Made by a program: the position numbers and the translations under genes. Below the pieces are notes generated by a model that searched no databases, had not been told where the DNA came from, and saw only the letters and a program-made list of their open reading frames with translations. This document shows, one piece after another, positions 51,000-61,300 of a stretch of DNA of 64,000 nucleotides. Within the stretch, counting starts at the first letter, position 1. Each line of letters opens with the position of its first letter. The DNA is from JAAFJM01 sp964529175 (GTDB taxonomy: Bacteria; Bacteroidota; Bacteroidia; UKL13-3): assembly GCA_964529175.1 (NCBI GenBank), contig CAZGVO010000010.1, forward strand, positions 135,839 through 199,838, read 5' to 3'.

Positions 51000-52242
51000 C
51001 ATTTTCTAGTTCTTTGGGATTATGCTTGTGCTTGAAAAGAACAGTAAAACTAATGGCAATAATAGCTGCATAAATTGCAAATGAAATCCAAATAGAATGC
51101 CAGTCTTTAGTTCCATTAACTGTAAAATATTTATCAATTAAATAACCACTTACAGAACTTCCTAAAATTGCTCCAAAACCATTGGTCATCATCATAAATA
51201 AGCCTTGCGCACTTGAACGTATAGTTGAATCGGTTGAAGTTTCAATGAACAATGAACCTGAAATATTGAAAAAATCGAATGCCATACCGTAAACAATACA
51301 TGATAATATTATCATCCATAATCCTCCAGAAGGATCGCCAAAGGCGAACAAACCAAAACGTAATACCCAAGCTAACATTGATATAAGCATAACTTGTTTA
51401 ATACCAAATCGTTTTAAAAAGAAAGGAATAGCTAAAATGAATAGTGTTTCTGATATTTGAGAAATGGACATAATGATAGTAGAATATTTCACAACAAAAG
51501 AATCGCTGTATTCTGGGATATTCGAAAAATCGGATAAAAAAGTATCTCCATACATATTGGTTAATTGTAGAGCAGCACCTAAAAACATGGAGAAAACTAA
51601 GAATAGCGCAATTTTGTATGTTCCAAAAAGTTTAAATGAGTCTAATCCTAATTTTTGAGCTAAACTTGAATTACTTGATATTAGGTTTTTAGGTGGACAT
51701 TTTGGTAAAGTAAATGAATAAATACCTAACCCAATAGCAGCAATTGCAGCTATGTAAAACATATTTGCCGAAGCTTTATTACCAGAAATATTGGTAATCC
51801 ACATAGCTATAATAAAACCAATCGTTCCCCATACTCTAATTGGGGGGAACACTTTTACAACATCAAATTTATTATTTTTTAAAATTGCATAAGCTATAGA
51901 GTTGGATAATGAAATGGTAGGCATATAGCATAACATGGCTGCAAAAATTATCCAGAAAAAAGAAGAAGGGGTTTCTACTTGGGGAATATAACACAATGCC
52001 AATCCTCCTAAAATATGCAAAATACCATATAGTCTTTCAGCATTGATAAATTTATCGGCTATAATTCCTGTTAGCGCAGGCATTAATATTGATGATAAGC
52101 CTAATGTAGAAAAAATGGCACCAAATTCAGAACCGCTCCATTGTTTGGTAGCAAACCAATAATTTCCAACGGTAATTAACCATGCTCCCCAAACAAAAAA
52201 TTGGAGAAAACTCATTAGTGTAAGACGGTATTTGATGCTCAT
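50992..52242 (-). CDS. nucleoside:H+ symporter (NupG/XapB-like MFS)
   Basis: A 416-residue membrane protein with about 12 helices of the nucleoside:H+ symporter family. The N-terminal LMSFLQFFVWGAWLITVGNY, the loop ALTGIIADKF, and FPPIRVWGTIGFIIAMW near 132-148 are characteristic. It should import nucleosides with protons. The gene overlaps recX at the 3' end by eight bases on the opposite strand. Distance to the upstream bifunctional-nuclease gene is 43 bases on the same strand, so they may be co-transcribed. Confidence 0.85.
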   Translation of the reverse strand: MSIKYRLTLMSFLQFFVWGAWLITVGNYWFATKQWSGSEFGAIFSTLGLSSILMPALTGIIADKFINAERLYGILHILGGLALCYIPQVETPSSFFWIIFAAMLCYMPTISLSNSIAYAILKNNKFDVVKVFPPIRVWGTIGFIIAMWITNISGNKASANMFYIAAIAAIGLGIYSFTLPKCPPKNLISSNSSLAQKLGLDSFKLFGTYKIALFLVFSMFLGAALQLTNMYGDTFLSDFSNIPEYSDSFVVKYSTIIMSISQISETLFILAIPFFLKRFGIKQVMLISMLAWVLRFGLFAFGDPSGGLWMIILSCIVYGMAFDFFNISGSLFIETSTDSTIRSSAQGLFMMMTNGFGAILGSSVSGYLIDKYFTVNGTKDWHSIWISFAIYAAIIAISFTVLFKHKHNPKELENVI

Positions 52243-52285
52243 AAAAGTTTTGTAACTGTATAATCTATATTTAACTGATGTTTTA

Positions 52286-52888
52286 TTATTTATTTTTTCT
52301 TAAGTCAATTTCATCTCTTATTTTTGCTGCTAAAGCATAATCTTCAACAGCTAAAGCTTCATTTAATAATTGATTTAAGTTTTCTAGAGGCAATTTACTT
52401 AAATCATTATTGCTTCCAACTGTTTTTACATTTATTTTTTGTTCTACTATATCGTCATCAAAAATATTTTCTTCTTCAGCAGCATCAATAATAATTCCCG
52501 CTTCTTCAATAATATCTTCAAAAGTATAAATTGGACATTTAAAACGTACAGCTAAAGCAATACTATCACTAGTTCTTGCTTCAATTTCTTTTAAAATACC
52601 TAAATGTTCACAAATTAGTTTAGCATGAAACACCCCTTCATGCAAATTATAAATTTGTACTTCAACTAATTCTATCCCAAACTCCTTAAAAAAGCTCAAA
52701 AATAAATCGTGTGTCATTGGCCTGAAAGGTACAATTTTCTCAATTTCTATAGCTATAGCCTGAGCTTCAAAACTACCAATAACAATGGGTAAACGCTTGT
52801 TTCCTTTGGCTTCACCTAAGATTAAAGTGTAACTTCCACTTGTTTGTCCGCTACTTAATCCTAGTACATTTAACTTTATTTTATCCAT
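52286..52888 (-). CDS. bifunctional nuclease (DUF151) with UVR tail
   Basis: A 200-residue cytoplasmic protein. Residues about 1-130 are a bifunctional-nuclease (BFN, DUF151) domain: LILGEAKGNKRLPIVIGSFE near 23-42, PFRPMTHDLFLSFFKEFGIE near 54-73 and ARTSDSIALAVRFKCPIYTF near 105-124. Residues about 162-198 form a UvrB/UvrC (UVR) motif, LNQLLNEALAVEDYALAAKI. This domain pair is typical in Bacteroidota. Nuclease activity is known for plant and mycobacterial relatives; the role here is inferred. Confidence 0.88.
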   Translation of the reverse strand: MDKIKLNVLGLSSGQTSGSYTLILGEAKGNKRLPIVIGSFEAQAIAIEIEKIVPFRPMTHDLFLSFFKEFGIELVEVQIYNLHEGVFHAKLICEHLGILKEIEARTSDSIALAVRFKCPIYTFEDIIEEAGIIIDAAEEENIFDDDIVEQKINVKTVGSNNDLSKLPLENLNQLLNEALAVEDYALAAKIRDEIDLRKNK

Positions 52889-53041
52889 AAAATTTGTAAT
52901 AAATACAAAAAACGAAATAATTAAATTTAATGCTTAATGTACCAACAACTTATCAATACTATTTTTGGATAAGTTTAAATTAACAAATAAAATGATTCAA
53001 TATTATTTATTGAACTTATTTTTTTGTAAAATCGCACCAAT

Positions 53042-53617
53042 ATGGAAATTAGTAGCGAAGAATATTTTGCTTATTTAAAAACTAGAAGCAAAATAGCTGA
53101 TATTTATAGAAAATATGTTATGTACCCTGCGGTAAATAGAACACTTAAGGGAAAAGTACTAGATGTTGGTTGTGGAATTGGTGATTTTTTGGCTTTTAGG
53201 GGCGTAAATACTGTGGGAATAGATATTAACCCATTAAATGTAAATTATTGCAAAAGTAATGGACAAGAGGCCTACTTAATTGAAGGAAATACTTACCCTT
53301 TTACAGAACAAAGTTTTGATAGTGTAATTTTGGATAATGTGTTAGAGCATTTAGTTGAACCAGAATTTACAATTAATGAAATATCTCGTGTACTTAAATC
53401 TAATGGAGTTTTAGTAATTGGGGTTCCGGGATTAAAGGGTTATACTATGGATAGCGACCATAAAAAATTTTATGATGAGGTTGAAATGAATAAATTGTTA
53501 GTTAAAAATAATTACACCAATATTGGATTTAAATACATGCCTTGTTTTATTAAATCCAATTTTTTAAGTAAATCCATATCTCAATATGTTATTTATGGTA
53601 TTTACAAAAAGAACTAA
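53042..53617 (+). CDS. class I SAM-dependent methyltransferase
   Basis: A 191-residue methyltransferase of the type found in polysaccharide gene clusters. Motif I VLDVGCGIGDFLAF is near 38-51, the acidic end of beta-2 is the Asp of VGIDINPLNV near 57, and motif IV is FDSVILDNVLEHLVEP near 96. It starts the group methyltransferase, SLBB exporter, Wzz-like protein and GT4, with 30 bases to the next gene. Likely substrate: a sugar or lipid carrier intermediate (inference). Confidence 0.82.
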   Translation: MEISSEEYFAYLKTRSKIADIYRKYVMYPAVNRTLKGKVLDVGCGIGDFLAFRGVNTVGIDINPLNVNYCKSNGQEAYLIEGNTYPFTEQSFDSVILDNVLEHLVEPEFTINEISRVLKSNGVLVIGVPGLKGYTMDSDHKKFYDEVEMNKLLVKNNYTNIGFKYMPCFIKSNFLSKSISQYVIYGIYKKN

Positions 53618-53647
53618 ACTATTGTATTAATAATAATTTCTAGTTAA

Positions 53648-56089
53648 ATGTATTTAAAAATAAAAAGTATTTGTGTTCTAGTGTTAATTGTGTTTGTTAT
53701 TAATATAAATACAATTTATGCTCAAACCCAACAGCCGCTTAGCCTTCAAAATATTTCAACTATTAAAATAGATGAAGTAAACAATGATCAAATAGCTGAA
53801 TTTTGGACAAAAGTTCAAGAAAGTGGATTGTCAATAGCACAACTTGAAATTGAAGCTAAACGCAGAAATATGCCTGCTGAGGAATTTGCTAAATTGAAAG
53901 AACGTATCAATAACTTACAGACAAAAACCACCGAAAAATCAAATCAAAATACTGATAGAACTAACGAAAATAACTTTAGTAAAAAAGAAAATGAGCAGTT
54001 AGGTTCCGCTAAAAGCAAAGTTTTTGGTTCTGAATTATTCAATAATAAAAACCTAACCTTTGAACCCAATTTAAAAATTGCCACACCACAAAACTATCAG
54101 CTTGGTCCTGATGATGAGTTGATAATCGATATTTACGGGTATTCAGAAGAAGGTTTTAAACTAAAAGTTAGCCCTGATGGAAATATTCGTATTCCCTTGG
54201 TTGGAATTGTTCAAGTTTCAGGTTTAACCATAGAGCAAGCAAAAACTAGAATAATTGCGGCTCTTTCAAATGTATATGATAGAATAAATACTGGTGAAAC
54301 TAAAGTAAACATCACTTTGGGCAATATTAGAAGTATAAAAGTTTTGATAGTAGGTGAAGCAAATTTACCTGGAACATATACTTTACCATCTTTAGCCACA
54401 GTTTTTAATGCACTTTATGTTTCTGGCGGACCGAATAATAATGGTTCAATGCGTAACATAAAAGTTGTAAGAAATAATAAAGTGGTAGCCACTCTTGATA
54501 TTTATGATTTTATGCTAAAAGCAGAAGCAAAGGGTAATATCAGGCTTCAAGATCAAGATATTATAAAAATTAGTCCTTATGAAAATAAGGTGGAAGTCAA
54601 GGGTGAAGTAAAACGAGAAGGTTTTTTTGAAGTGACTAAAAATGAGACGTTGAAAGACTTACTAAATTTTGCTGGAGGATTTACCAATGATGCCTTTAAA
54701 GAACGTATTAAAGTTGTTAGAAATACAAGTAAAGAAAAAAGTGTGGCTGATATTGAGCAAGGGATTTTTTCAATGTTCATTCCCAAAAGTGGAGATAGTT
54801 ATACTGTAGATAAACTCTTAGAGCGATACGAAAATAGAGTTCAAATTAAGGGCGCAATTTTCAGACCAGGAATTTATGCTTTAGAAAATGGTTTAACTGT
54901 TTTAAAACTAATCAATAAAGCAGAAGGATTAAAGGAAGATGCTTTTTTAACTCGAGCAATAATTTATAGGTTAAATGATGATAATAGTTTAAGTATGCTT
55001 TCTTTAAATTTAGAAGATGTAAAAGCTGGGAAAGCAAGTGATATTGAGTTAAAGCGTGAAGATATGATACAAATTGCTTCAAAACTAGATTTAAAAGAAA
55101 ACTATAATGTTACTATTAACGGTCAAGTTATTAAGCCTGGTGTTTTTCCTTTTGCACAAAATATGAAGATAGAAGATTTGATTATAGCAGCAGGTGGTTT
55201 AAAAGAAGATGCAGCTATTAATAGGGTAGAGGTTTCAAGACGCAAATTTGATATTGATAAAACAAAAAACAACTCTGAGATTGCAATTGTTAAGCAATTT
55301 GAGCTAAATAAAGATTTGAAGAATAATGCTGATTTAAACTTTAACTTAGAACCCTTTGATATTGTTACCATATTTAGGTTACCAGGCTATGAACCACAAA
55401 AAAATGTAGTAATTGAAGGGGAAGTTTTATATCCTGGTAGTTATAGTATAGAAAAGAATAATGAAAAAATTTCAGATTTGTTTAAAAGATGCGGAGGTAT
55501 TACAGCTAGTGGGAGTGCGAATGGTACTATTTTATTGAGAAAAAAAATACAAAGTGAAACAGAAAATTATATAAAACTGAATAAAATTAAAGCATTTAAA
55601 CGTCAATCCAAAGATACGGCTGATGTGCAAGATAAAATTGAAGAAGAGCAAGACGAAATGTACGATATAGTTGGAATCGATATTAACACAATTTTGAAAA
55701 AACCAGGCTCAAAAGCTGATTTATTGCTAAGAGATGGAGATGTTATTAAAGTACCATCCGAACGTCAAACAGTTTTAGTTTCTGGTGAAGTACTATACCC
55801 AGCAAGAGTAAACGTAAACAATGCAAGTGGATTAAAAGGTTTTGTGCAAAATGCGGGTGGATTTAGTTCTAAGGCATTAAGACGTAAGGCTTACGTGGTT
55901 TATGCTAATGGAACAGTAAAGGCAACTAAAAATTTCCTGTTTGTTAAATTCTATCCTAAAATTAAACCAGGTTGTGAAATTGTTATTCCTAAAAAAGATG
56001 TAAAAAAACCGGTAAGTTTGGTTGAAATTACCACCGTGGCAACTAGTTTAACTACTTTGGTATTTTTAATTATTACTATTTCAAAATAA
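53648..56089 (+). CDS. SLBB-domain polysaccharide export protein (Wza-like)
   Basis: An 813-residue exported protein with a signal peptide (MYLKIKSICVLVLIVFVINI..YAQ). An N-terminal helical stretch precedes a Poly_export domain (YQLGPDDELIIDIYGYSEEG near 152) and at least five SLBB modules, recognised by repeats such as VLIVGEANLPGTYTLP, VEVKGEVKREGFFEV, VQIKGAIFRPGIYAL, VTINGQVIKPGVFPF, VVIEGEVLYPGSYSI and VLVSGEVLYPARVNV. The last 25 residues are hydrophobic, perhaps a membrane-spanning end. Wza-like proteins form the outer-membrane channel for capsule or exopolysaccharide. The Wzz-like gene follows after eight bases. Confidence 0.9.
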   Translation: MYLKIKSICVLVLIVFVININTIYAQTQQPLSLQNISTIKIDEVNNDQIAEFWTKVQESGLSIAQLEIEAKRRNMPAEEFAKLKERINNLQTKTTEKSNQNTDRTNENNFSKKENEQLGSAKSKVFGSELFNNKNLTFEPNLKIATPQNYQLGPDDELIIDIYGYSEEGFKLKVSPDGNIRIPLVGIVQVSGLTIEQAKTRIIAALSNVYDRINTGETKVNITLGNIRSIKVLIVGEANLPGTYTLPSLATVFNALYVSGGPNNNGSMRNIKVVRNNKVVATLDIYDFMLKAEAKGNIRLQDQDIIKISPYENKVEVKGEVKREGFFEVTKNETLKDLLNFAGGFTNDAFKERIKVVRNTSKEKSVADIEQGIFSMFIPKSGDSYTVDKLLERYENRVQIKGAIFRPGIYALENGLTVLKLINKAEGLKEDAFLTRAIIYRLNDDNSLSMLSLNLEDVKAGKASDIELKREDMIQIASKLDLKENYNVTINGQVIKPGVFPFAQNMKIEDLIIAAGGLKEDAAINRVEVSRRKFDIDKTKNNSEIAIVKQFELNKDLKNNADLNFNLEPFDIVTIFRLPGYEPQKNVVIEGEVLYPGSYSIEKNNEKISDLFKRCGGITASGSANGTILLRKKIQSETENYIKLNKIKAFKRQSKDTADVQDKIEEEQDEMYDIVGIDINTILKKPGSKADLLLRDGDVIKVPSERQTVLVSGEVLYPARVNVNNASGLKGFVQNAGGFSSKALRRKAYVVYANGTVKATKNFLFVKFYPKIKPGCEIVIPKKDVKKPVSLVEITTVATSLTTLVFLIITISK

Positions 56090-56097
56090 GTAAGTAA

Positions 56098-57162
56098 ATG
56101 GCTGAGGAAAAAAAGGATATAATTACTATTGGCTTAGTAATAAAAAATTTAAAAGACTACATTACTTTTTTATTACAAAATAAAAAAATAGTTATTGGTG
56201 TAGCTGTTGTAGGAATAATTTTAGGTGTTTTATATGTTAAGTTTAGCAATGTTATTTATAAAGCACAGATAAGTTTTATTGTTAATGAATCAAAAGGTGG
56301 AAATGCAAATCCTTTAGCGGCATTGGCCAGTCAATTTGGGGGACAAACATCTAATGTAAATGTATCTGATGATAGATTACTGTTTTTAATTACTACAAGG
56401 CGCATTTTAGGCCAATCTTTGCTCACCAAATTACCTAATTCAAACTTAACAATAGCTGATCAATACATTTTAATCAATGATTTTAAAAGTAAATGGAAAA
56501 AAGATACCACATTATTAGATTTTGATTTATTTAAAAATTATGAGTTGAATAAGCTTACTTATAAAGAAAATAAAGTAATCGATTTGTTAATTAAACATAT
56601 TATAAAATCAAACAGCTTACAGTTAGAGGCAGTTAAAAAGAAAACATCCTCATTAGTTGGTCAATCTTCGAGTGGTATTATTTTAATTACATTTCAGTCG
56701 GTTGATGAGTTGTTACCCAAAATTTTAGTTGAGGCAATTTATAGTAACTTAAATGAATTTTATACAGAAACCATTACCAAAAGTTTAAAAACGAATTTAG
56801 ATTTAGTAACTCAAAGGGCTGATTCAACTAGACGTATTTTAGAAAACACTGAATTTAACTCCGCAAATGAACTTGATATTACCAATAAACTCATAAAATA
56901 TAAGGCGAAAGTAAATGCAATTAGACTTAAAAAAGATGCTGAAATGCTTAGTTTAATGTATGCTGAAATAATAAAGAATAAAGAAATTGCTAAATTTAAT
57001 TACGATCAAGAAAAGCCTGTATTTCAGGTAATTGATGCTCCTACGTATCCGTTAGAAAGTATTTCTAAATCTTTAATAGTTTATGCTTTTTTAGGTGCAT
57101 TTTTATTTGGGTTTTTAGGAGTATTATATTTTACCTTTAAATTTTTAGTTAGAAAATTTTAA
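56098..57162 (+). CDS. Wzz-like chain-length determinant / polysaccharide co-polymerase
   Basis: A 354-residue inner-membrane protein with helices near 34-52 (KIVIGVAVVGIILGVLYVKF) and near 328-350 (LIVYAFLGAFLFGFLGVLYF) and a periplasmic coiled-coil part between, the Wzz layout. No tyrosine kinase domain is attached. The Pro before the second helix is in DAPTYPLESISKS. It should regulate polymer length and connect to the SLBB channel encoded just upstream. No Wzy polymerase or Wzx flippase is in the window. Confidence 0.85.
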   Translation: MAEEKKDIITIGLVIKNLKDYITFLLQNKKIVIGVAVVGIILGVLYVKFSNVIYKAQISFIVNESKGGNANPLAALASQFGGQTSNVNVSDDRLLFLITTRRILGQSLLTKLPNSNLTIADQYILINDFKSKWKKDTTLLDFDLFKNYELNKLTYKENKVIDLLIKHIIKSNSLQLEAVKKKTSSLVGQSSSGIILITFQSVDELLPKILVEAIYSNLNEFYTETITKSLKTNLDLVTQRADSTRRILENTEFNSANELDITNKLIKYKAKVNAIRLKKDAEMLSLMYAEIIKNKEIAKFNYDQEKPVFQVIDAPTYPLESISKSLIVYAFLGAFLFGFLGVLYFTFKFLVRKF

Positions 57163-57183
57163 GGTCTCGCAAATTGTATTTAC

Positions 57184-58272
57184 ATGCAACAAACTAAAAA
57201 AAAATTACTCATTATTAATTCTACACTTGAAAAATCAGGATTAACTAATGTGTTTTTTAACTTGTGTTCAAATATCAATACTGAACTTTTTGATGTTCAT
57301 ATATTAACACTTTCGCCTGAGCCACCAAACTCAAAGAAAACTGAGTTTGAACAATTGCCTATACATATACATAGTTTAAACTTAAATAGATTGGCTTTTT
57401 TTATTAAAGGAAAATCGCAATTAATTGATTATGTTAATAGTATAAAACCAGATTTTATTCAAACTTTTAGTTTTAGAGGTACTTATTTGGCTAGTAAATA
57501 TTTAAGTAAATATAATTTAATAGCCACAGTTCAAGGCGATTTAATGAAAAATCATACTGATGTGTATGGTAAAATAGTAGGTAAATATATTGCGGAAAAA
57601 GAGTTAGCTGCTTTTGGAAAAGTCAATAAAAAAGTAGTTTGTTCAAAGGCCCTTTACGAAATTTATAAGAATAAATACAATCATCTAAATATTATAAAAA
57701 ATGGGGCAGATGAAAACATATTTTTTCCGGTAAGTAAAAATGTGAAACTTGAATTGCGCCAAAAGCTAGGCCTTAATCATGATTTATTAACTTTTTTAAG
57801 TGTTGGTACTTTAAGTGAACGTAAAGACCCTATTACCATAATTAAAGCTTTTAAAAACAGTGAATTAACTCAAAAAGCACAGTTGGTTTTTTTAGGTGAT
57901 GGTGTTTTAAATGAAGTATGTAAGGAAGAAGCCAAAGGCTTTAATATCATTTTTTTAGGTAACAAAGATGATGTGGCTAATTATTACCAAGCTGCCGATG
58001 TTTTTATTTCAGCTTCTAGTTCAGAGGGTTTACCTAATACTGTATTAGAAGCAGGTATGTGTGGCATATTTTGTATATTATCAAATATACCCCAACATAC
58101 CGAAATTTTTGAAAATCATCCTTGGCAATCTGCTTTTTTTGATTGTTCAGATGCTACTCAACTAACTTCACTTTTCAATCAATTTACTCCAAAAGAATTT
58201 GAAAGTATAATTGATTTAAGTGCTGTAAAAATGACACAACAATACGAGCAGCTATACTTAAATGCTATATAA
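57184..58272 (+). CDS. GT4-family glycosyltransferase
   Basis: A 362-residue GT-B glycosyltransferase. The donor-binding half has FLSVGTLSERKDPITIIKAF near 197-216, LVFLGDG near 233, and the EX7E motif region ADVFISASSSEGLPNTVLEA near 271-290. The N-terminal half opens KKLLIINSTLEKSGLTNVFF. No membrane helix. It is the last gene of the polysaccharide export group, 21 bases after the Wzz-like gene, and probably adds a sugar to the exported polymer. Confidence 0.87.
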   Translation: MQQTKKKLLIINSTLEKSGLTNVFFNLCSNINTELFDVHILTLSPEPPNSKKTEFEQLPIHIHSLNLNRLAFFIKGKSQLIDYVNSIKPDFIQTFSFRGTYLASKYLSKYNLIATVQGDLMKNHTDVYGKIVGKYIAEKELAAFGKVNKKVVCSKALYEIYKNKYNHLNIIKNGADENIFFPVSKNVKLELRQKLGLNHDLLTFLSVGTLSERKDPITIIKAFKNSELTQKAQLVFLGDGVLNEVCKEEAKGFNIIFLGNKDDVANYYQAADVFISASSSEGLPNTVLEAGMCGIFCILSNIPQHTEIFENHPWQSAFFDCSDATQLTSLFNQFTPKEFESIIDLSAVKMTQQYEQLYLNAI

Positions 58273-58288
58273 TAATATTAATATTCCT

Positions 58289-58333
58289 TTGCCCACGGTT
58301 GGTTTTCTAACCAACCGAATGAGGTGCGGGCAA
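58289..58333. repeat. nested palindrome between GT4 and the giant secreted protein (copy A)
   Basis: Inner stem GGTTGGTT-TTCT-AACCAACC (58297-58316) lies within outer arms TTGCCCAC (58289-58296) and GCGGGCAA (58326-58333), one mismatch. The segment 58310-58329 matches 63928-63947 (copy B) at 19 of 20 bases. It may also stop transcription from both sides. Confidence 0.65.
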
Positions 58334-58367
58334 TGACCTTGGAGAATAACTATTTATTTTCATTCCC

Positions 58368-61300
58368 TTACTCTATTAATAACTTAACTATTTGCTGTGC
58401 ATTTGGAGTATTGATTTTTACAAAATAAATACCTTTGGCTAAATGGTTTAACTGGGCTTGGTAAGTTTGGTTATTAGTAATAAAAGTAGCTTGCAGTTTG
58501 CCTAAAGCATCTAAAATTTCAATGGTTTTTGGTTCGTTGTTTTGGTTAAACGTAAGCGTAAACTCTCCATTATTGGGGTTGGGGTAAATGTTTAATAATT
58601 GACTTGATATTATATTATACCCAACATTACTTACAGAAAGTTTAGCCTCTTGGCTTAAATCAATACATTCGCCATAAGAAAATAAACATCTGTAATTACC
58701 TTCGTCATTTAAGCTTATTTTTTTTATTACAAGAGTGTCCGTATTTATACCTTTAAACTTATTGGTATCTGTTAAATTTACTTTGTTTTTTTGCCACTGA
58801 TAACTTACAAAAGGTATATTTATCTTGGTTGTAAATATTGCATCTGCACCTTTTGAAGCATTTAAGTTTATTGGATTGGTTAAATTACTATCTTTTGGAC
58901 AATAAACACTAAGGTTTACTTCATCTGAAATATTACTACATTCAAAATAGTTTACAAGACATCTATAAGTTTGATTATTAAGTGACAAATTTACATTTTC
59001 TAGTTTTAACGTATCGGTATTTACCCCATTGTAAAAATTAGAATTGTTTAGATTAATAAAACCGCCTCCAATTTGTTTAATTTGCCATTGATAATTTACA
59101 GAGTTGGTATTAGCAGTTGCTATATGAAAAAAAGTTGAGCTTTTAGAAGGAACTATTCTGTTTTTGGGCTGATTTACTATAATATTAGAGCAATTTACAT
59201 TGAGTTTAAATAAATTACTAATAACACTGCAGTTTTTTGAGGAAATAATACATTTAAATAAACTCCCATCTTGTGCTAAATTACAGTTAAATATAATTAA
59301 ACTATCGGTATCTGCTCCACTAAAAACAGTGTTATTTGAAATGTTATAAAAGTTACCACCTAGTTTGGTTTGCCATTGATAAGTAAGAGAATCTGCATTT
59401 GTTTTTATCTTAAAGTAGGCTGGTGAACCAGATTTTACATTTTGACTATCAGGCTGCGAAATAATATTAAAATTACAAATAACAGATAATGTTACACTGG
59501 CAGTGGTTTGTAAACATGACCCATTAGTAATTAAACATCTAAATGAACTGTTGTTAAATGAAAAATCAACATTGTTAACTATTAAATTAGGCGTTTTAAT
59601 GCCATTAAATCTTGCACTATCAGCTATATTTTCAAATCCATTTCCTTTATTTATTTGCCATTGATAAATATTACTTCCTCCACTAGCAAAAACTGTAAAT
59701 GTAGCATTAGAGTCGAGTTTAGTATTACTATTTGTTGGTTGGGATATTATTTCTGTAGCACAATTAACACTTAAAACAGCAGTGTCACTTATTATATTAC
59801 AGTAATTATCTGTTACTATGCATTGAAATACAGATTTGTTTTGTGATAATTTAGCACTATTTATAACCAAGGAGTCTGAGCTAGTTCCACTAAAATTTAA
59901 GCTATCTTTTAAATTAGTAAAACTACCATTTCCAATTTTCTGCTGCCATTGGTAACTTGCATTTTTGTTCCATACTTTTACTTTAAAAACGGCAATAGAA
60001 TCGTTAATTGTTGATTGGTTTTTAGGTTGAACAGAAAAATTTAAATTACAAAGAACACTTAATCGTACATCAATACTTGTGGCTGAGCAAACTGAATCAG
60101 AAACTACACAACGATACCTATTAAGATTTTGCGAAGTTTGTACTTCTTTTATTATTAAAGTATCATTGGTAATTCCTATAAATTGATTGGTGTCGGTAAT
60201 ATTTATAAAATTATTAGAACTTGTTTTTTCTTGCCATTGATAGGTTAAGTTACTACTAGAGCAAACAATGGTATATTTTGCTTCGTTCCCAATTCCAATA
60301 TTTTGAACTGATGGATTTTTAACTATTGAAAAATTGCAGTTGATAAATAATTGTGCAGAATTACTGGCTATTGAATTGGTATCATCAAAAATAATACAGC
60401 GAAAAGTATTGTTATTATTGTTTTTATAATCAACTCCAATTAAACTTAAAGTTACACTATTTACACCATTAACTTTGGCCGAATTAGTTAAATTTACAAA
60501 TGTATTATTTATTTTTTGTTGCCATTGGTAAGTTAAATTACTTTTGTTAGCACTAACTGTAAAAGAGGTATTTGAGCCAATATTAGCAAATCGGTCAGTT
60601 GGTTGTGTTATTATATCTAAATCGCTATCTTTATATTTAGCAGCAAAAAGATAACCATTATTTAATTCATTATCAAGATAAAATCCACCAGGTGAAGAGC
60701 TTAACATAAAAGGCAAAATTTTTGACCCACTGTTATTATATCCACCAGTTACATATATATTCGCCCTAGGAGAAAAATATATTGAATTTGAACTTACGTT
60801 TGCTCCAGCTCCTGAACTACCAATTTTTTGAGCCCACAAGAAATTTGCGTTAGAGTTTAATTTTAAAATAAAAATATTTGTAAAATTATTACTGCCATCA
60901 TTTGCTTTTAGTATAAATTCGTTATTACTCGGGTCAAAATCTGCTTCTGAATAAAAACTCCCAGTTAAAAATATATTGTCTTTAAAATCTAAACTTATAA
61001 AAGTGCTGTAGTCATTACCAATTCCCCCCAAATTTTTCTGCCAAATATGGGTTCCGTTTGAATCTAATTTCAATAAAAATAAATCCGCCAAACCATTTGA
61101 AATCATGGAGTCACTTACATTATCATATCTAAATGTATTATTAAATGAGCCAAAAGCAACTATATTATTTTTACTATCTATTTCAATATCACCTTCGTTG
61201 ATAGTTGAATTTGTTTCTAATTTATTAGCCCAAATAAATTGACCTAAAGTATTTAATTTAAGAATAAAATGACTTGAGGTATTTGATGTAAGATTAAAAA

